64,000 nt of DNA from Corylus avellana. Taxonomy: Eukaryota > Streptophyta > Magnoliopsida > Fagales > Betulaceae. Positions 1 to 10,539 of the stretch are shown piece by piece; the stretch's first letter is position 1; each line of letters begins with the position of its first letter. The notes beneath the pieces are model-generated. The model was not told where the DNA came from. It made no database searches and saw only the letters and a list, made by a program, of their open reading frames with translations. A program made the position numbers and the translations under genes. The stretch lies in assembly GCF_901000735.1 (NCBI RefSeq), contig NC_081547.1, positions 11,019,156 through 11,083,155 on the forward strand, written 5' to 3'.

Positions 1-1729
1 ATGACACCGTGGATGGGAAACTTAATGAGCTCACTAAGATGATTCGTATTGTATTGGCAAACTAGACTAAACAACCTCTTGAGCCCCCACCAAACAGATG
101 AGATGAACCACCCCGTAGAGACGCATGACAAGAGAGGCGTGTACATGACAATGATCGTAGGGAAGACAGAGATGAGAGATGGTTCCTAGAGGATGAAGAT
201 AATGATAATTTTAGAGGGGACAGACAGATTCGTACCAGGGGTATTCTCCTTGATTTTCCTCGCTTTAATAGTGAAGATCCCACAGGCTGGTCTTATAAGG
301 TTAACCAGTTTTTTGACTACTACCAGACTCCTCTGTACCAGCGCCTTCGAATCGCCTCCTTTCACATGGAAGGTGAGGCACTAGTTTGGTTCCATGACTT
401 AAATGAAATAGGTTAGTTCCCTACTTGGGATATTTTTCTTCAAGCTTTACTCACTCGATTTGGTCCAACATATGATGATCCCATGGAGTCCATGGTCAAG
501 TTTCGACAGATCTCTACGGTGGCAGAATATACAGTCCAGTTTGAGTCTCTCTTAATCGCCTCCATGGACTCTCCGATGCATATAAACTAAATTGCTTTCT
601 CAGTGGTCTTAAAGATGAGGTTCGTCTTCCCTTGAGGATGTTGGCACCTCACACTCTAGTAGCAGCCTTTGGGTTGGCTAAGTTGCAAGAGGAGTATCTG
701 TCTAGCTCCCGCAGAACCTTTAAACCTCAAGGTTCTTCCTTTTCCTATAGTCGGCAACAATGGGGACCGCTGGAGCTTCTTCCAGTCAACATGGGGGGTC
801 TCAGATGTCTCAATACTCCTCTACATCCAAAGCTTCAACTATGGTACCTGTTTAGAAAATTTCACCAGCTCAAATGCGCGAACGAAGAGAGAAGGGCTTA
901 TGTTACAACTGCGAAGAAAAGTGGAGTCACACTCACAAATGTAACGCCCCTAAACTCTATCTTTTGCATGGAACTGAATTATCTGCTGATGACAAGACCG
1001 AGGAAATTTTCTATGATACCTCTGATAAGGTAGAACCTTTGTCGGAACCTATTATTCATGAGATGTTAGAACTTGAAATTTCGTTAAATGCTATATTTGG
1101 CTCATTGAACCCTAATACTATGCAAGTAGTGGGGGGTCATTAAAAATCAAAGGGTTGTGATTTTAATCGATTCGGGTAGCACTCATAATTTCATCGATAC
1201 ATCTGTGTTCAATAAGGTCTCTTTGGGTTTAATTCTATCACACAATCTACAAGTGAAGGTAGCGAATGGGGCAACAATCTTGAGTGAGGGTATGTGTAAA
1301 TCTGTTTTTTTAAGGGTGCAAGGTCATTCCATTACTACAGATTTTTACCTTATTCCATTGGAAGGTTGTGATGTTGTATTGGGAGTGGAATGGTTAAGAA
1401 CCCTAGGTCCTGTATTGTGGGATTTCTCTCATATGACAATGCAATTTGGTTAAGGTCCTAACCTCACACTATTCAAGGGTTTACACCCTACGGGTTTAAC
1501 TATGGAAGATGGCCACCATTTTCTAAGGTCCTCTAATTTTGAGAATAAGGGGTTCTTCTTACCATTTTTGACTCAAGTAATGGGCTCTGACATTCCAGAT
1601 TGCCCTGTTCAGATCAGGGAATTATTGGAAGGGTTTAAGAAGGTTTTTGAGGAACCTAAGGAGTTACCATCACCTAGAAGTCAGGACCATCAAATCCAAC
1701 TTAAGGGGACACAACCTATTAGTGTAAGA
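1..1729 (+). mobile_element. Ty3/gypsy retrotransposon fragment (gag, protease, start of RT), decayed
   Basis: Plus-strand frames give the usual plant gypsy order. A gag core lies at about 225-560 (DFPRF...DPTGW..., WFHDL, LTRFGP). A zinc-knuckle-like motif of form CX2CX7HKC starts at 901 (CYNCEEKWSHTHKC). An aspartic protease follows near 1160 (LIDSGSTHNFID), then VVLGVEWLRTLGPV near 1375, and the run-in to reverse transcriptase (ELPSPRSQDHQIQL) near 1660. The frame is broken: a TAG at 414-416 interrupts gag, and later domains sit in different frames. The reverse transcriptase itself would start inside the N gap. Sequence after the gap does not continue the polyprotein, so the element is truncated there. 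No LTR is visible. It is a dead copy. Confidence 0.9.
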
Positions 1730-1829
1730 NNNNNNNNNNNNNNNNNNNNNNNNNNNNNNNNNNNNNNNNNNNNNNNNNNNNNNNNNNNNNNNNNNNNNNN
1801 NNNNNNNNNNNNNNNNNNNNNNNNNNNNN
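1730..1829. other. Assembly gap (100 N)
   Basis: A run of exactly 100 N, the usual placeholder for a gap of unknown size. It interrupts the gypsy fragment just before the reverse transcriptase core. Confidence 0.98.
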
Positions 1830-1991
1830 GAGGATGGGAACCAATTTTTTAGTAGAAATATCTAGGCCACATGTATGCACATTCTCTCTTCACCACTCTA
1901 TTTTCATTGATTTGTGTCTTTTGACTACATTATTTAGGGGATAAAGTTTTCCTTTAAATTGGATTGGATGTATTTTCTTCAATCTAGTCTA

Positions 1992-2126
1992 TAAAAGTGA
2001 CATGTGTCCATTAAACATGTGAGATGTACATTTTTTTTTAATAACGGAGATAAAGTTAGAATAAATTTTATTAAAAACTCATGTGCATCCCACGTGTTAT
2101 TAAAAAAAGGACATATGTCACTTTTA
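1992..2126. repeat. Small inverted-repeat element (MITE-like), 135 bp
   Basis: TAAAAGTGACATGTGTCC at 1992-2009 is matched in inverted orientation by GGACATATGTCACTTTTA at 2109-2126 (17 of 18 bases). The similarity continues inward as an imperfect fold-back. No coding sequence lies inside. The size and shape fit a short MITE or its remnant; I could not identify a target-site duplication. Confidence 0.6.
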
Positions 2127-4799
2127 ATTAGAGGCTTCCAATCGGCCCCTCTGACTGACATCACCTCGATAATCTTCCCTTATTTTACGTCCAACCACCA
2201 TTCATAAAACTTACTTGATCAACATATATTATACTTAAATAAGATTTTGAAAATTTTAAATTAGAATCTCTTTGTAAACATTAAATAATTGACAATTACC
2301 ATATAATACATTATAGTTTCATGCAACGTGAACAATTGGTCACTATTCGGATTTAGAGTTAAGTCAATCAGGCATTGCTCTAACTTAAGGTGAAGTTTTG
2401 CCAATAAAACCATTACCCCACAAAAGTATGAAATTAGATTCTTCCTGCCCATACAATCTTTTTGTGATGATAGTCTAAGATTTCCTTGCCAATTCACGAA
2501 AAAACAATTGAAACAGTATTCAACATAACCTTAATTGTCATCCCTTTCACAAGCGATGGAGATGTTCACACTTGCTAACGTGGACAATAATTTGCCACAA
2601 ATTCTAATAGAGTGATATGTGTCTTATAATTATTAAAAAAAATATAAGAAATTTATATTATTAAAAATACATGTACTTCTTATATGTTAAATGACATATA
2701 ACACTTTAATAAAGTTTGTATAAAATAGTTACAAACTCAATTTGTAATAAATTTATTCTCAAGGAGTAACTCAATTGGTTATAAACTACGCCTAATAATT
2801 TTCTTCTCTTTTTTTGTGTGTGAACATAAAAATAAAAAATAAAAATTGTAACAAATTTCAGTGTGCTAATGTGGTCTCATTTTACACATTGATGTAGAGT
2901 TAAACTTTAATGGTCAAATTTGGTAGGAAGACAGCTGGGTGCGCGTGCATTTAATTATAAAGGACGTGCTATAAAAGAACAAAAAAAGCTAATCATGTAC
3001 TACAAATATGTGACCCTTCGAGCATGTGGTCTACATGTTGTACCATGTGATCCGGAGGTCGATCTGGTCGGTGATTATCTAGTGAAAAAGCATGTCTAAA
3101 TGTGATGTATGGACCAGCGTAGGACCCTCGTGGGACCACCGTGGTCCAGATCGTACTCGATTAGTAGAAATTTGTATACTATTTCTTACATCTCTAGTAC
3201 GCAGATATTGGCTCCTCCACCTAATGCTAATAATGCCACTTAAACCTAACCATTGACCCAGAGATGGCATCTTCTCTAGAGTCATAATCAAGTGAGGTTA
3301 CTTCTGTCGTCTTATCCTGCGATCATATTCTTTATCAACTTTTAAAAAAAATTATTAAAAAAATATCATTTTTTTTTTTGGAAATAAAATATTAGTATAA
3401 GTTTTCGAGCAAAATTAAAGTATGCCGAGAATCTTACTAAATTTACTAAAGTATAATTTTTTTTTTTAATAAATTATCTCTTTATTGATATAACAATCAA
3501 ATGGGGCAAAATGTTCTATACAATGCCAAAAATATAATTTGAAATCTTCATAACTCAAATATTATTTGTGACATATACAATAGCCTCTCTGGCTATTATA
3601 AGACAATATGTATGAAAAGTCACAATTTCAATCAATTTCAGATCTACAACAAATTTCGATTCGCTGTCAAGTCCTTGATTCCCTGACTTTATTTCCACTA
3701 CTAGTGCTTTATCAATCGCAATTACATTCGCTGCCTTTACCATAGTGACAATTCTTCTTTATGCTCGATATCTCCTCCGTCAGCGGTCTATGGTTTGCTT
3801 TTAGAAAATGAACCATAAGAAAACAAAAGACCGACCAGAAACTAATTTTATCATTCTTAAGGGTTCATGAAAACAAAACCTAAGAAAACAAATAAAACTT
3901 CATCCCATAGATCGCTACTAAAAGCAGATATAGAGATAACACATTCTTATTTAAAAACAACGAAAATACAATAATAAAAGCCCAACACACCCTCGCGTGT
4001 TCCATGCTCCACCGCTGGCCAACTATGCGCCGCTAAAAAGCACCCTAAGGACCATTGACACACGAGCCCTAATTGATCTACGATAGAGGAGGAAAAAGGG
4101 AGGGAAGAAAGGGAGAAGAGAAAGGGGGCGGGGAGGAGGGAGTTGTAACTCCCTCCCCCCACTCTGCTATGCTGTTTGTGTGCTGCTCTCTTTCTTGGGT
4201 TTGACGGCGGAAGATTACTAAAGTATAATTAAATGCATTCCTTTGTTCGTTCCACATTAAAATTCTGTATATTTGCAAATAAAATTTACAAAAATAAAAG
4301 ATGAATTATTAGAGTAGATATTTAGAAATTAACAAACTTAAAATATTGCAAATATAGCATCCAATTCACATTAAATTTATTAATGTCAACAATTTAAGGA
4401 AAAAATTATGTCCAGTCCTTAGATTTTTATCGTATTTGAATTTAGTTCTTAAGTTTTCAATTTTAAGAACAAAGTTTTTAGATTTTGCTAAAGTTTAAAA
4501 TATGCCCATTTATTATTTTACCGTCAAAATTAATTGTTTGTCATCTACTACATGTGTCACATTTGACACGTCACACGTGAGGGGGAGTATTAGATTATTT
4601 TTTATTAAATAATTAAATTTGCTTCTTTCTATCTATTTAAATTTTGAGATAAAAATATAACACTAAATTGGTATCCATAACCAATGCCTCTAATATACAA
4701 TTTGAATTGACAACTCATTTTATAATTCGATCTCTTATAACAAAGTTTGTTATATCTCACATATTCTTCAATTCTATACTGGCCATTCATAGTTGTATT
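2127..4799. other. Intergenic, AT-rich, no gene recognised
   Basis: No open frame here has recognisable homology or a credible exon structure. A purine-rich tract (GGAGGAAAAAGGGAGGGAAG, 4089-4140) and several A or T runs are present. The stretch at about 4395-4580 reads like one arm of the long inverted-repeat MITE type seen elsewhere in the window, but its partner arm was not found. A fragment at 2765-2785 resembles a SINE A box; this is weak. Confidence 0.6.
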
Positions 4800-5014
4800 T
4801 TCAATTTTTATTTTATTTTTTTAAGTGAAACTCAAGGCTTGTATTGATCAAGTAACTCTTGAATACAGGTAAGGCATTCAAAATGCCAGATTTTCTCCTT
4901 ACTGCAGCTTAACGCAAATTTAGCCAGCCGATGCGCAGCTTTGTTTCCTGTCTGTTTAACATGGTTAGCCTCCCACGGGCAAGAAATATTTAGGAGGAGT
5001 TTGGCATCATCCAC
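4800..5014 (-). mobile_element. LINE (non-LTR retrotransposon) 3' end: RNase H remnant plus A-rich tail
   Basis: On the minus strand a frame runs from the gap edge at 5014 to a stop at about 4832. It contains NHVKQTGNKAAHRLAKFAL, which matches the C-terminal RNase H (RVT_3 type) of plant L1-like LINEs, where a conserved HxxR/KxGNxxAHxLA motif occurs. The stop is followed on the minus strand by an A-rich tail (about 4800-4825), as expected at a LINE 3' end. It lies directly downstream of the PWWP exon in the same orientation, separated by an N gap, so it should not be joined to that protein. Confidence 0.8.
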
Positions 5015-5114
5015 NNNNNNNNNNNNNNNNNNNNNNNNNNNNNNNNNNNNNNNNNNNNNNNNNNNNNNNNNNNNNNNNNNNNNNNNNNNNNNNNNNNNNN
5101 NNNNNNNNNNNNNN
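5015..5114. other. Assembly gap (100 N)
   Basis: Exactly 100 N. It separates the PWWP-domain exon from a LINE RNase H remnant, so the true junction and the rest of the PWWP gene are unknown. Confidence 0.98.
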
Positions 5115-6278
5115 GTCTTTTCTAAAGTACTTCTTTGCCTTATTTGATGAAGCTGAAGGATCACAAATCTGCCCAGGCCACCAGGGATGGCTCCTTACTT
5201 TGCCCCATACTAGATCAGAAACACGGAATTCCAGTTTTGAGACAGCTGATTTGACATTTTCATCACCATCACCTGATACATTCCCATCAGTCATCGTATA
5301 TGGATTCAAATCCACAACAAGATTAAAAAGATTGTCATCGTCCTGAGTATTTGGACTAGACCCAGGTTCTGAAACAACACTGCCTGTGGTTGGATCCTTA
5401 TTGGTCTCTAAAACTGCATCAATTTCCATGGTCTGATATTCGGATTCTTCCGAAGTTAAAACCTCAGATTTAACCAAATTGGACACATGAGTACCCACAA
5501 TGGAATTTTCGTTATGCAAAGAGTAATTGATATCAGCTACTTCTACTTGCACACCTGGAATGCCAGCCGGTAACTGGCTAATAGACTCCGAATGAGGCTG
5601 CATCGAACCTGAGGCATCAGCATCTTGTAATTGGCCGATACCCAAAATCTCTTCAGCATGAACCCGCTGCTCATTTTGATCCCGCCCTCCAGCTACTTGC
5701 GTTGCCTCCTCTTCTTTTCCATTTAGTTTTGGATTATCCCCTCCATCTCTCCCTACATTCCCTGCTGCTCCGAAGGTTACCAAAGAATCTCTATCCGTAG
5801 CACCCATATCTTTACCTTCCGAACCTTCCTTCACAGACTCATCCTCCCCACCATTCTTCTCATTAGACCCTGAATCTCCAAATATGGCACCAACATTCCC
5901 AACACCACATTTCGACTCCAAAACCGGCTCTCCATCATCTTCTGCTTCCCCAACAACGACCCCGCCTTCCACCGAACACTCTGCACCCTCAATCCCACCA
6001 TCCTCCTCCTTCGCATCAAGCACAACATTCCTATCAAAACCACCAATGTCCGACCCACACGCCCCCTCCAAAGAATCATTAGCTCCGGTAAAGTTCCCAA
6101 CTTCATCCACTACTCGCCCCATTGAAGAACCCTCGACCTTACCCTGATCCTGACCCTGACCCTTCGAAGACTCGGTTAGGGTTTCAGCTCCAGAACCCTT
6201 AGCCCCAGAAACCTCGTTTTCCAGGTCAAACGAAACGACGTCGGAGTTGAGGTCGATATGAGCGGGATTTGCAGACAT
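5115..6278 (-). CDS. PWWP-domain protein, N-terminal exon (incomplete)
   Basis: Minus-strand frame of about 388 codons starting at ATG 6278-6276 (MSANPAHIDLNSDVVSFDL). The first about 340 residues are acidic and low in complexity, rich in Glu, Asp, Gly and Ser. Near the gap the PWWP signature appears: FRVSDLVWGKVRSHPWWPGQ, followed by KKYFRKD. PWWP modules bind methylated histone tails and DNA, and plant proteins of this long acidic-leader type act in chromatin regulation. Family members are usually much longer, with a large C-terminal part after the PWWP module. Here the frame runs into N at 5114, and a LINE remnant follows. No further exon is visible at 1-4800. The gene may continue in the unsized gap, or may be truncated. 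The start is supported by the absence of an upstream in-frame ATG in an AT-rich leader. Confidence 0.85.
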
Positions 6279-7495
6279 TAGGAAACCCTAAAAATGAAAT
6301 AAATACAAGCCCTAATCACGGTGAAGTCCCTACAATATACCAAACACAAACGAAGCGAGAGAAAGGAAAAATATATTTGTACCTTTCGTTCTTTTTTTCC
6401 TCTTTTTTCATATTCCTTTTCTTCCTCCCTTTGTTTAGGTTGGGCAGAGAGACGGTGTTTGAGAGCTCGATGAGAGGGAATTGGGAGCGTGGGGTGAGGC
6501 GTGGTTAAATCCGTGCGGTGTGGGGTGCAGTACGGATCCGGATCCGGGAAAATTCCCCACCAAAAATTTCTGAAATCTTAGCCATCCAATCTGATCTAAG
6601 GGCATACAAGCCGCCACGCACTAATAATAAAATTTTTAAATTTTTTTTTTAAAATATAAAAGAAAATAATTAAATAATTAAAAAAAATATGGGATAACTA
6701 GCCCCCTCATATGTCATTTTGCCATAGGAGAATGATCAGCCACTCCCATAGCCACAAACAAAATATTTTTCAGTTCATTTTAAACTTGAGAGAATTCTAT
6801 TCCACCCGATCACACCCTATAACAAAAATAAAGTGATCAACCATCTCATATTTTTTATTATTTTATTATTATTTTAAAAAATTTAAATAATATTTTATTA
6901 TTAATAAGATGCTGTTGTAAACCCTAGAATAGGATGGCCAAGATTTGAAAAATTATTGATGAGTAATTTTCTCCCTATTGCAAGGATCCGATCCGGTGCG
7001 GTAACCAATGGTTTTCACTTTTCTCGCTTCAGGGACAAGACATAGGAATTCGAGTGGCCACGTGGTGCAGATCAAGCGGTTTATGCTAAAGCGGTAATAT
7101 TCTGGAAGGGATCCGACGAGTGGGGTAATCAGCTAAGCTTAATAATAAATAACATACAAGAAAATCAAAGAACGACAAGGATAGCAATTCCAAGAGAAAT
7201 GATAAAAAAAATATTTTTTATTTTATTTTATTTTCCACCCATATTTGGATGGTAAATGGATGAACTTGTTATTGGATTTATGTAGAATCTATATGAGTCA
7301 ATAAATTTAATAGCAAATTTATTAGATTTGTTAAAAAATAGTTGAAAGATAATCAATAGAATGATGTATAACATGTCTCAATTCCAAATAATAATAAATA
7401 ATACCATTAAATATCACCATTCTTTCTCTCTAACATATTTCAATTAATTACTTAATAATCTAGTAGCTCGCATATATAATTAGTATTATTGAACA
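6279..7495. other. 5' flank of the PWWP gene and intergenic DNA
   Basis: The region just upstream of the minus-strand PWWP start holds a long T/C-rich plus-strand tract (6380-6440) and GA-rich stretches typical of a plant promoter or leader. From 6600 the DNA is AT-rich with no credible frame. No repeat boundary could be fixed. Confidence 0.45.
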
Positions 7496-7880
7496 TAGGG
7501 GTAGTAATTCATGTTTGCGTGTCAAGTTCGAGTCGTGTCAATATATGAGTATAAGATTATATAAGTTAACTTTAATTTGTCAAATTTAATTAAACAAGTC
7601 AAATCCCTCAATTATAATCCTTTAATTTTATACTAGGTTTGTATCGAGTTTGCGGTTCTGCCGGTTCATATAAAAAATTGCCAGCTATTATATTACGTGT
7701 AGGTTCGAGTCGAGTCAAAATATAAGTATAAAACTATATAAGTTAACGATAACTCAATCAATTTTAATTAAACGGGTGAGACTCATTAATTTTGACCTCT
7801 TAATTTTGTGTAGAATTTATATTAAATTTACAAGTTATATTAAAAATTGTCGGTCATAATTGAACATTGGATCCATTATA
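7496..7880. repeat. Dispersed repeat, related to 56225-56577, with internal tandem duplication
   Basis: Starts with TAGGGGTAGTAATTC and contains two tandem versions (about 7515-7680 and 7690-7870) of a unit including TGTCAA(G/T)...GAGTATAAGA(T/C)TATATAAGTTAA and TTTAATTAAA. The same unit, also doubled, occurs at 56225-56577, where hAT-like TAGG ends are clearer. No transposase frame is present. Confidence 0.6.
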
Positions 7881-8139
7881 TATGCCTACCACCATCTTTA
7901 TCATGTTTTTTTCTCCCTCCCTTGATGAATCCATCTCTTTTTTCACCATTTCTTGTTTTTATCTCTCACTCTGATGTCTCATTGAACTCTCTCTTTAGTC
8001 TTTTATGATTTTATCATCGATTATGTCATAGTCACATTTATTAATGATCTAGTTATACCTAACAGCTAAATTCTTAAACACTATTTTCACTTTAAAATTT
8101 CCATCCCTGTTGACTTCAACAAATGTAAATAATTTAGGA

Positions 8140-8590
8140 AAATGCTAAATGCACAATTATTTTGCCAAATTTTGCCTTATTTTTTAATTAAAAAAAATAA
8201 CAAAATTAAAGATAAAATAAATTTTTTGAAGTAATAATTTTTATTTTGGTTTGGTTGTTCTTTTTTTTTTTGGTATTTTTAAAAAAAAATAAAAACTGTA
8301 ATTTGCTTCAAAAACTTTTTCCTTATTTTTTAATTTAAAAAATAATAAAATTAAAAAAAATTTATGAAACAATAATTTTTATTTTGGCCCTTCTTTTATT
8401 TGATATTTTTTTTAAAAAAAAATTGGTCATTATTATGAATAAAAATACAATTTTTATTTTTTTAAAAAATACCAAATAAAAGAAGGACCAAAATAAAAAT
8501 TATTGGTTCAAATTTTTTTTTAATTTTGTCATTTTTTAAAAAATTAAACAAAAAGAAAATAGTTGGCTTCAAGTTAGGGCTGTATTATTT
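8140..8590. repeat. AT-rich fold-back (inverted-repeat) element
   Basis: Blocks such as ACCAAAATAAAAATTATT near 8490-8510 are the inverse of AATAATTTTTATTTTGGT near 8230-8250, with further matching A- and T-rich arms between. The sequence is almost entirely A/T and non-coding. It is consistent with a decayed MITE; the ends are not sharp. Confidence 0.5.
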
Positions 8591-8605
8591 CTCAATAATT
8601 TATTG

Positions 8606-8625
8606 NNNNNNNNNNNNNNNNNNNN
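8606..8625. other. Assembly gap (20 N)
   Basis: A run of 20 N next to the AT-rich fold-back element and about 100 bp left of the LTR retrotransposon at 8724. Confidence 0.98.
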
Positions 8626-8723
8626 AGTGAGCACAACAAGGTAGATCTACACCTAACACCCACTCTAGGTATACACCCAGACTGTTATTTGCCAAATGCC
8701 TTTCCGTATGGGTTATTCGGATC

Positions 8724-9137
8724 TGACGCCGGGCAAAACTAGGATTGTTCTGACAGCGTATAAAAGCAGCAGAAACTAAGATTTGAAGATAGAAAAGGGA
8801 ATTCAGGAAGAGAGAAAATAACAAGTAGGGAAGAGAAAATCCCTAAGTGCCCCAAATAAGCAAACAGAGAAATAACTCTGAAAGACTTAAATTTAATTGA
8901 TAGTATAAACTGGATTGAAAAACAACAAAGACTAGATGCCTTTATATAGGCTAGGCACCTCCTAAACTAACAAGGAAAAGGAAAAGCAAACCTAATTGGA
9001 AAAGGAAAACAAATCCTAATAGGAAAAGGAAAACAAATCCTAATAGAAAAGGAAAAACCCAATCCTTATTGAAAAAGGAAAACTAAAACACACATGCATA
9101 ATTAAAATAACAATTTTCTAAAATTCCTCCTGCATCA
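8724..9137 (-). repeat. 3' LTR of the short retrotransposon
   Basis: A 414-bp copy running TGACGCC...TGCATCA on the plus strand. It differs from the partner LTR at six sites, all A/G or C/T exchanges. On the minus strand it follows a polypurine tract. Confidence 0.92.
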
Positions 9138-9829
9138 GTCTCTCCAGGTTGGAAAGAACTTGCCCTCGAGTTCAAATCATCTTTTCCTCTATCTTTTGGA
9201 TGTCCAATTAATCCCTTCCATCCTGTACTTCTCAACATCAATGCAACTTGATACCGGAAGAGAAACAATTTACAACCCATCACAACATGACTACGAATGG
9301 TAGTTTGAAAATTCTTCATATCATATTGAGATAATTCAATCTTCACACGGTATTCATTTATCTTCTCCCATTCATGCGGCATATAAATCTCCCAAAAAGG
9401 ATCAACTATTTCTTCCTCATTGAAAATAAAATTTTCCTCCACCTCAATAAGATCTTCATCGTCGACATATGTATCATAAGTTGGTGGAGAATTCCAATCC
9501 ACGAAACATTGAGAAGGATCTTCAACATCTTCCTCATATTGAAACTCTTCATCAACAAACTTAATTCCAAAGTCTAAGTCTCCATGTCGTTCATCCCAAA
9601 CACGCTGTTCCCGAAATAGAACAGGCTTGTGATACGGGTTCTCGAAATTGGATTTTGAATTGCGACCGTCAATATCGCAATACATCTCCAAGTTTTGCGC
9701 CGCTAGACGCTGGGTTAACTCCGCAACCTGCCTCTGCAAATCTTCAATCATCACGTCTTGTATACTGCGCTCATGGTAAGGGACTTCCTCCTTCGGAACC
9801 TGTCCACGTCGACCACGACCACTAGTCAT
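9083..9829 (-). CDS. Gag-derived ORF of the short LTR retrotransposon, 248 aa
   Basis: Minus-strand ORF starting at ATG 9829 (MTSGRGRRGQVPKEE) about 40 bp from the primer-binding site. The N-terminus is basic and Gly/Arg-rich, then an amphipathic heptad stretch (IEDLQRQVAELTQRLAAQN, residues about 29-47) as in the N-terminus of plant gypsy Gag. A long acidic part follows (EEDVEDPSQCFVDW, VDDEDLIEVEEN). No capsid core, zinc knuckle or pol domain is seen, so this is an internally deleted derivative. The frame is intact for 248 codons, and the last about 18 codons are encoded by the 3' LTR. An uninterrupted frame in such an element is notable, but whether it makes protein is unknown. Confidence 0.7.
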   Translation of the reverse strand: MTSGRGRRGQVPKEEVPYHERSIQDVMIEDLQRQVAELTQRLAAQNLEMYCDIDGRNSKSNFENPYHKPVLFREQRVWDERHGDLDFGIKFVDEEFQYEEDVEDPSQCFVDWNSPPTYDTYVDDEDLIEVEENFIFNEEEIVDPFWEIYMPHEWEKINEYRVKIELSQYDMKNFQTTIRSHVVMGCKLFLFRYQVALMLRSTGWKGLIGHPKDRGKDDLNSRASSFQPGETDAGGILENCYFNYACVF

Positions 9830-9870
9830 GAAAAACTAATGAAAAAAATTCATCCCAAGAAGACGCTAAG

Positions 9871-9882
9871 CTCTGATACCAA
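9871..9882 (-). other. Primer-binding site (initiator tRNA-Met)
   Basis: The minus strand reads TTGGTATCAGAG one or two bases inside the 5' LTR (9884-10297). This is the standard plant retrotransposon primer site complementary to initiator tRNA-Met and fixes the element's orientation. Confidence 0.9.
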
Positions 9883-9883
9883 C

Positions 9884-10297
9884 TGACGCCGGGCAGAACT
9901 AGGATTGTTCTGACAGCGTATAAAAGCAGCAGAAACTAAGATTTGAAGATAGAAAAGAGAATTCAGGAAGAGAGAAAATAACAAGTAGGGAAGAGAAAAT
10001 CCCTAAGTGCCCCAAATAAGCAAACAGAGAAATAATTCTGAAAGACTTAAATTTAATTGATAGTATAAACTGAATTGAAAAACAACAAAGACTAGATGCC
10101 TTTATATAGGCTAGGCACCTCCTAAACTAACAAGGAAAAGGAAAAACAAACCTAATTGGAAAAGGAAAACAAATCCTAATAGGAAAAGGAAAACAAATCC
10201 TAATAGAAAAGAAAAAACCCAATCCTTATTGAAAAAGGAAAACTAAAACACACATGCATAATTAAAATAACAATTTTCTAAAATTCCTCCTGCATCA
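9884..10297 (-). repeat. 5' LTR of the short retrotransposon
   Basis: A 414-bp LTR adjoining the primer-binding site. It contains on the minus strand a TATA-like CCTATATAAAGG, a plausible promoter core for the element. Confidence 0.92.
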
Positions 10298-10320
10298 ATA
10301 GCCCCATAAAATAAGGACAA

Positions 10321-10510
10321 ACAAACGGATCTATAAATTGATTTCAGATAACAAACTGTTATTTTGGCCTACCTTGAGGATCTATAAATTATTTTTTATA
10401 CCACAGAGAATAATTTGTAATTTAGGCCAACTATAGTGACCTATAAATTATTTTTTATACCACAATGAGTGATTTATAATTTAGGTCAACCTCATAGACT
10501 AATTTTGCAT
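10321..10510. repeat. Tandem repeat, about 60-bp unit, three copies
   Basis: GATCTATAAATT / GACCTATAAATTATTTTTTATACCACA recurs at about 10328, 10379 and 10438, each followed by a TAATTTAGGCCAAC-like phrase. Imperfect copies, non-coding. Confidence 0.6.
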
Positions 10511-10539
10511 TTATCCTTAATAATAAAATAACATACAAT

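Larger units (their letters stand above)
8724..10297 (-). mobile_element. Short non-autonomous LTR retrotransposon, young, gag-like ORF only
   Basis: Two 414-bp direct repeats (8724-9137 and 9884-10297) begin TG and end CA. Between them on the minus strand lie a primer-binding site TTGGTATCAGAG (9871-9882), complementary to the 3' end of plant initiator tRNA-Met, and a purine tract CTGGAGAGAC next to the other LTR. The element is therefore read right to left. By eye the LTRs differ at only six positions, about 98.6 percent identity, so insertion was recent. The internal part is only 746 bp and holds one gag-derived frame, with no protease, reverse transcriptase or integrase. Replication would need proteins from another element. 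A matching 5-bp target duplication is not evident (GGATC left, ATAGC right), which suggests recombination or rearrangement at one side. Confidence 0.9.

Noticed and set aside
5884..6147. Plus-strand frame opposite the PWWP exon (Pro/Ser/Thr-rich)
   Set aside because: It is the antisense shadow of the acidic GAG/GAC-rich PWWP leader and has no exon context or family match.
5007..6278. A single 423-residue protein reading across the gap
   Set aside because: The middle part is N. Left of the gap the sequence is a LINE RNase H, so the continuous frame is an artefact of the placeholder length.
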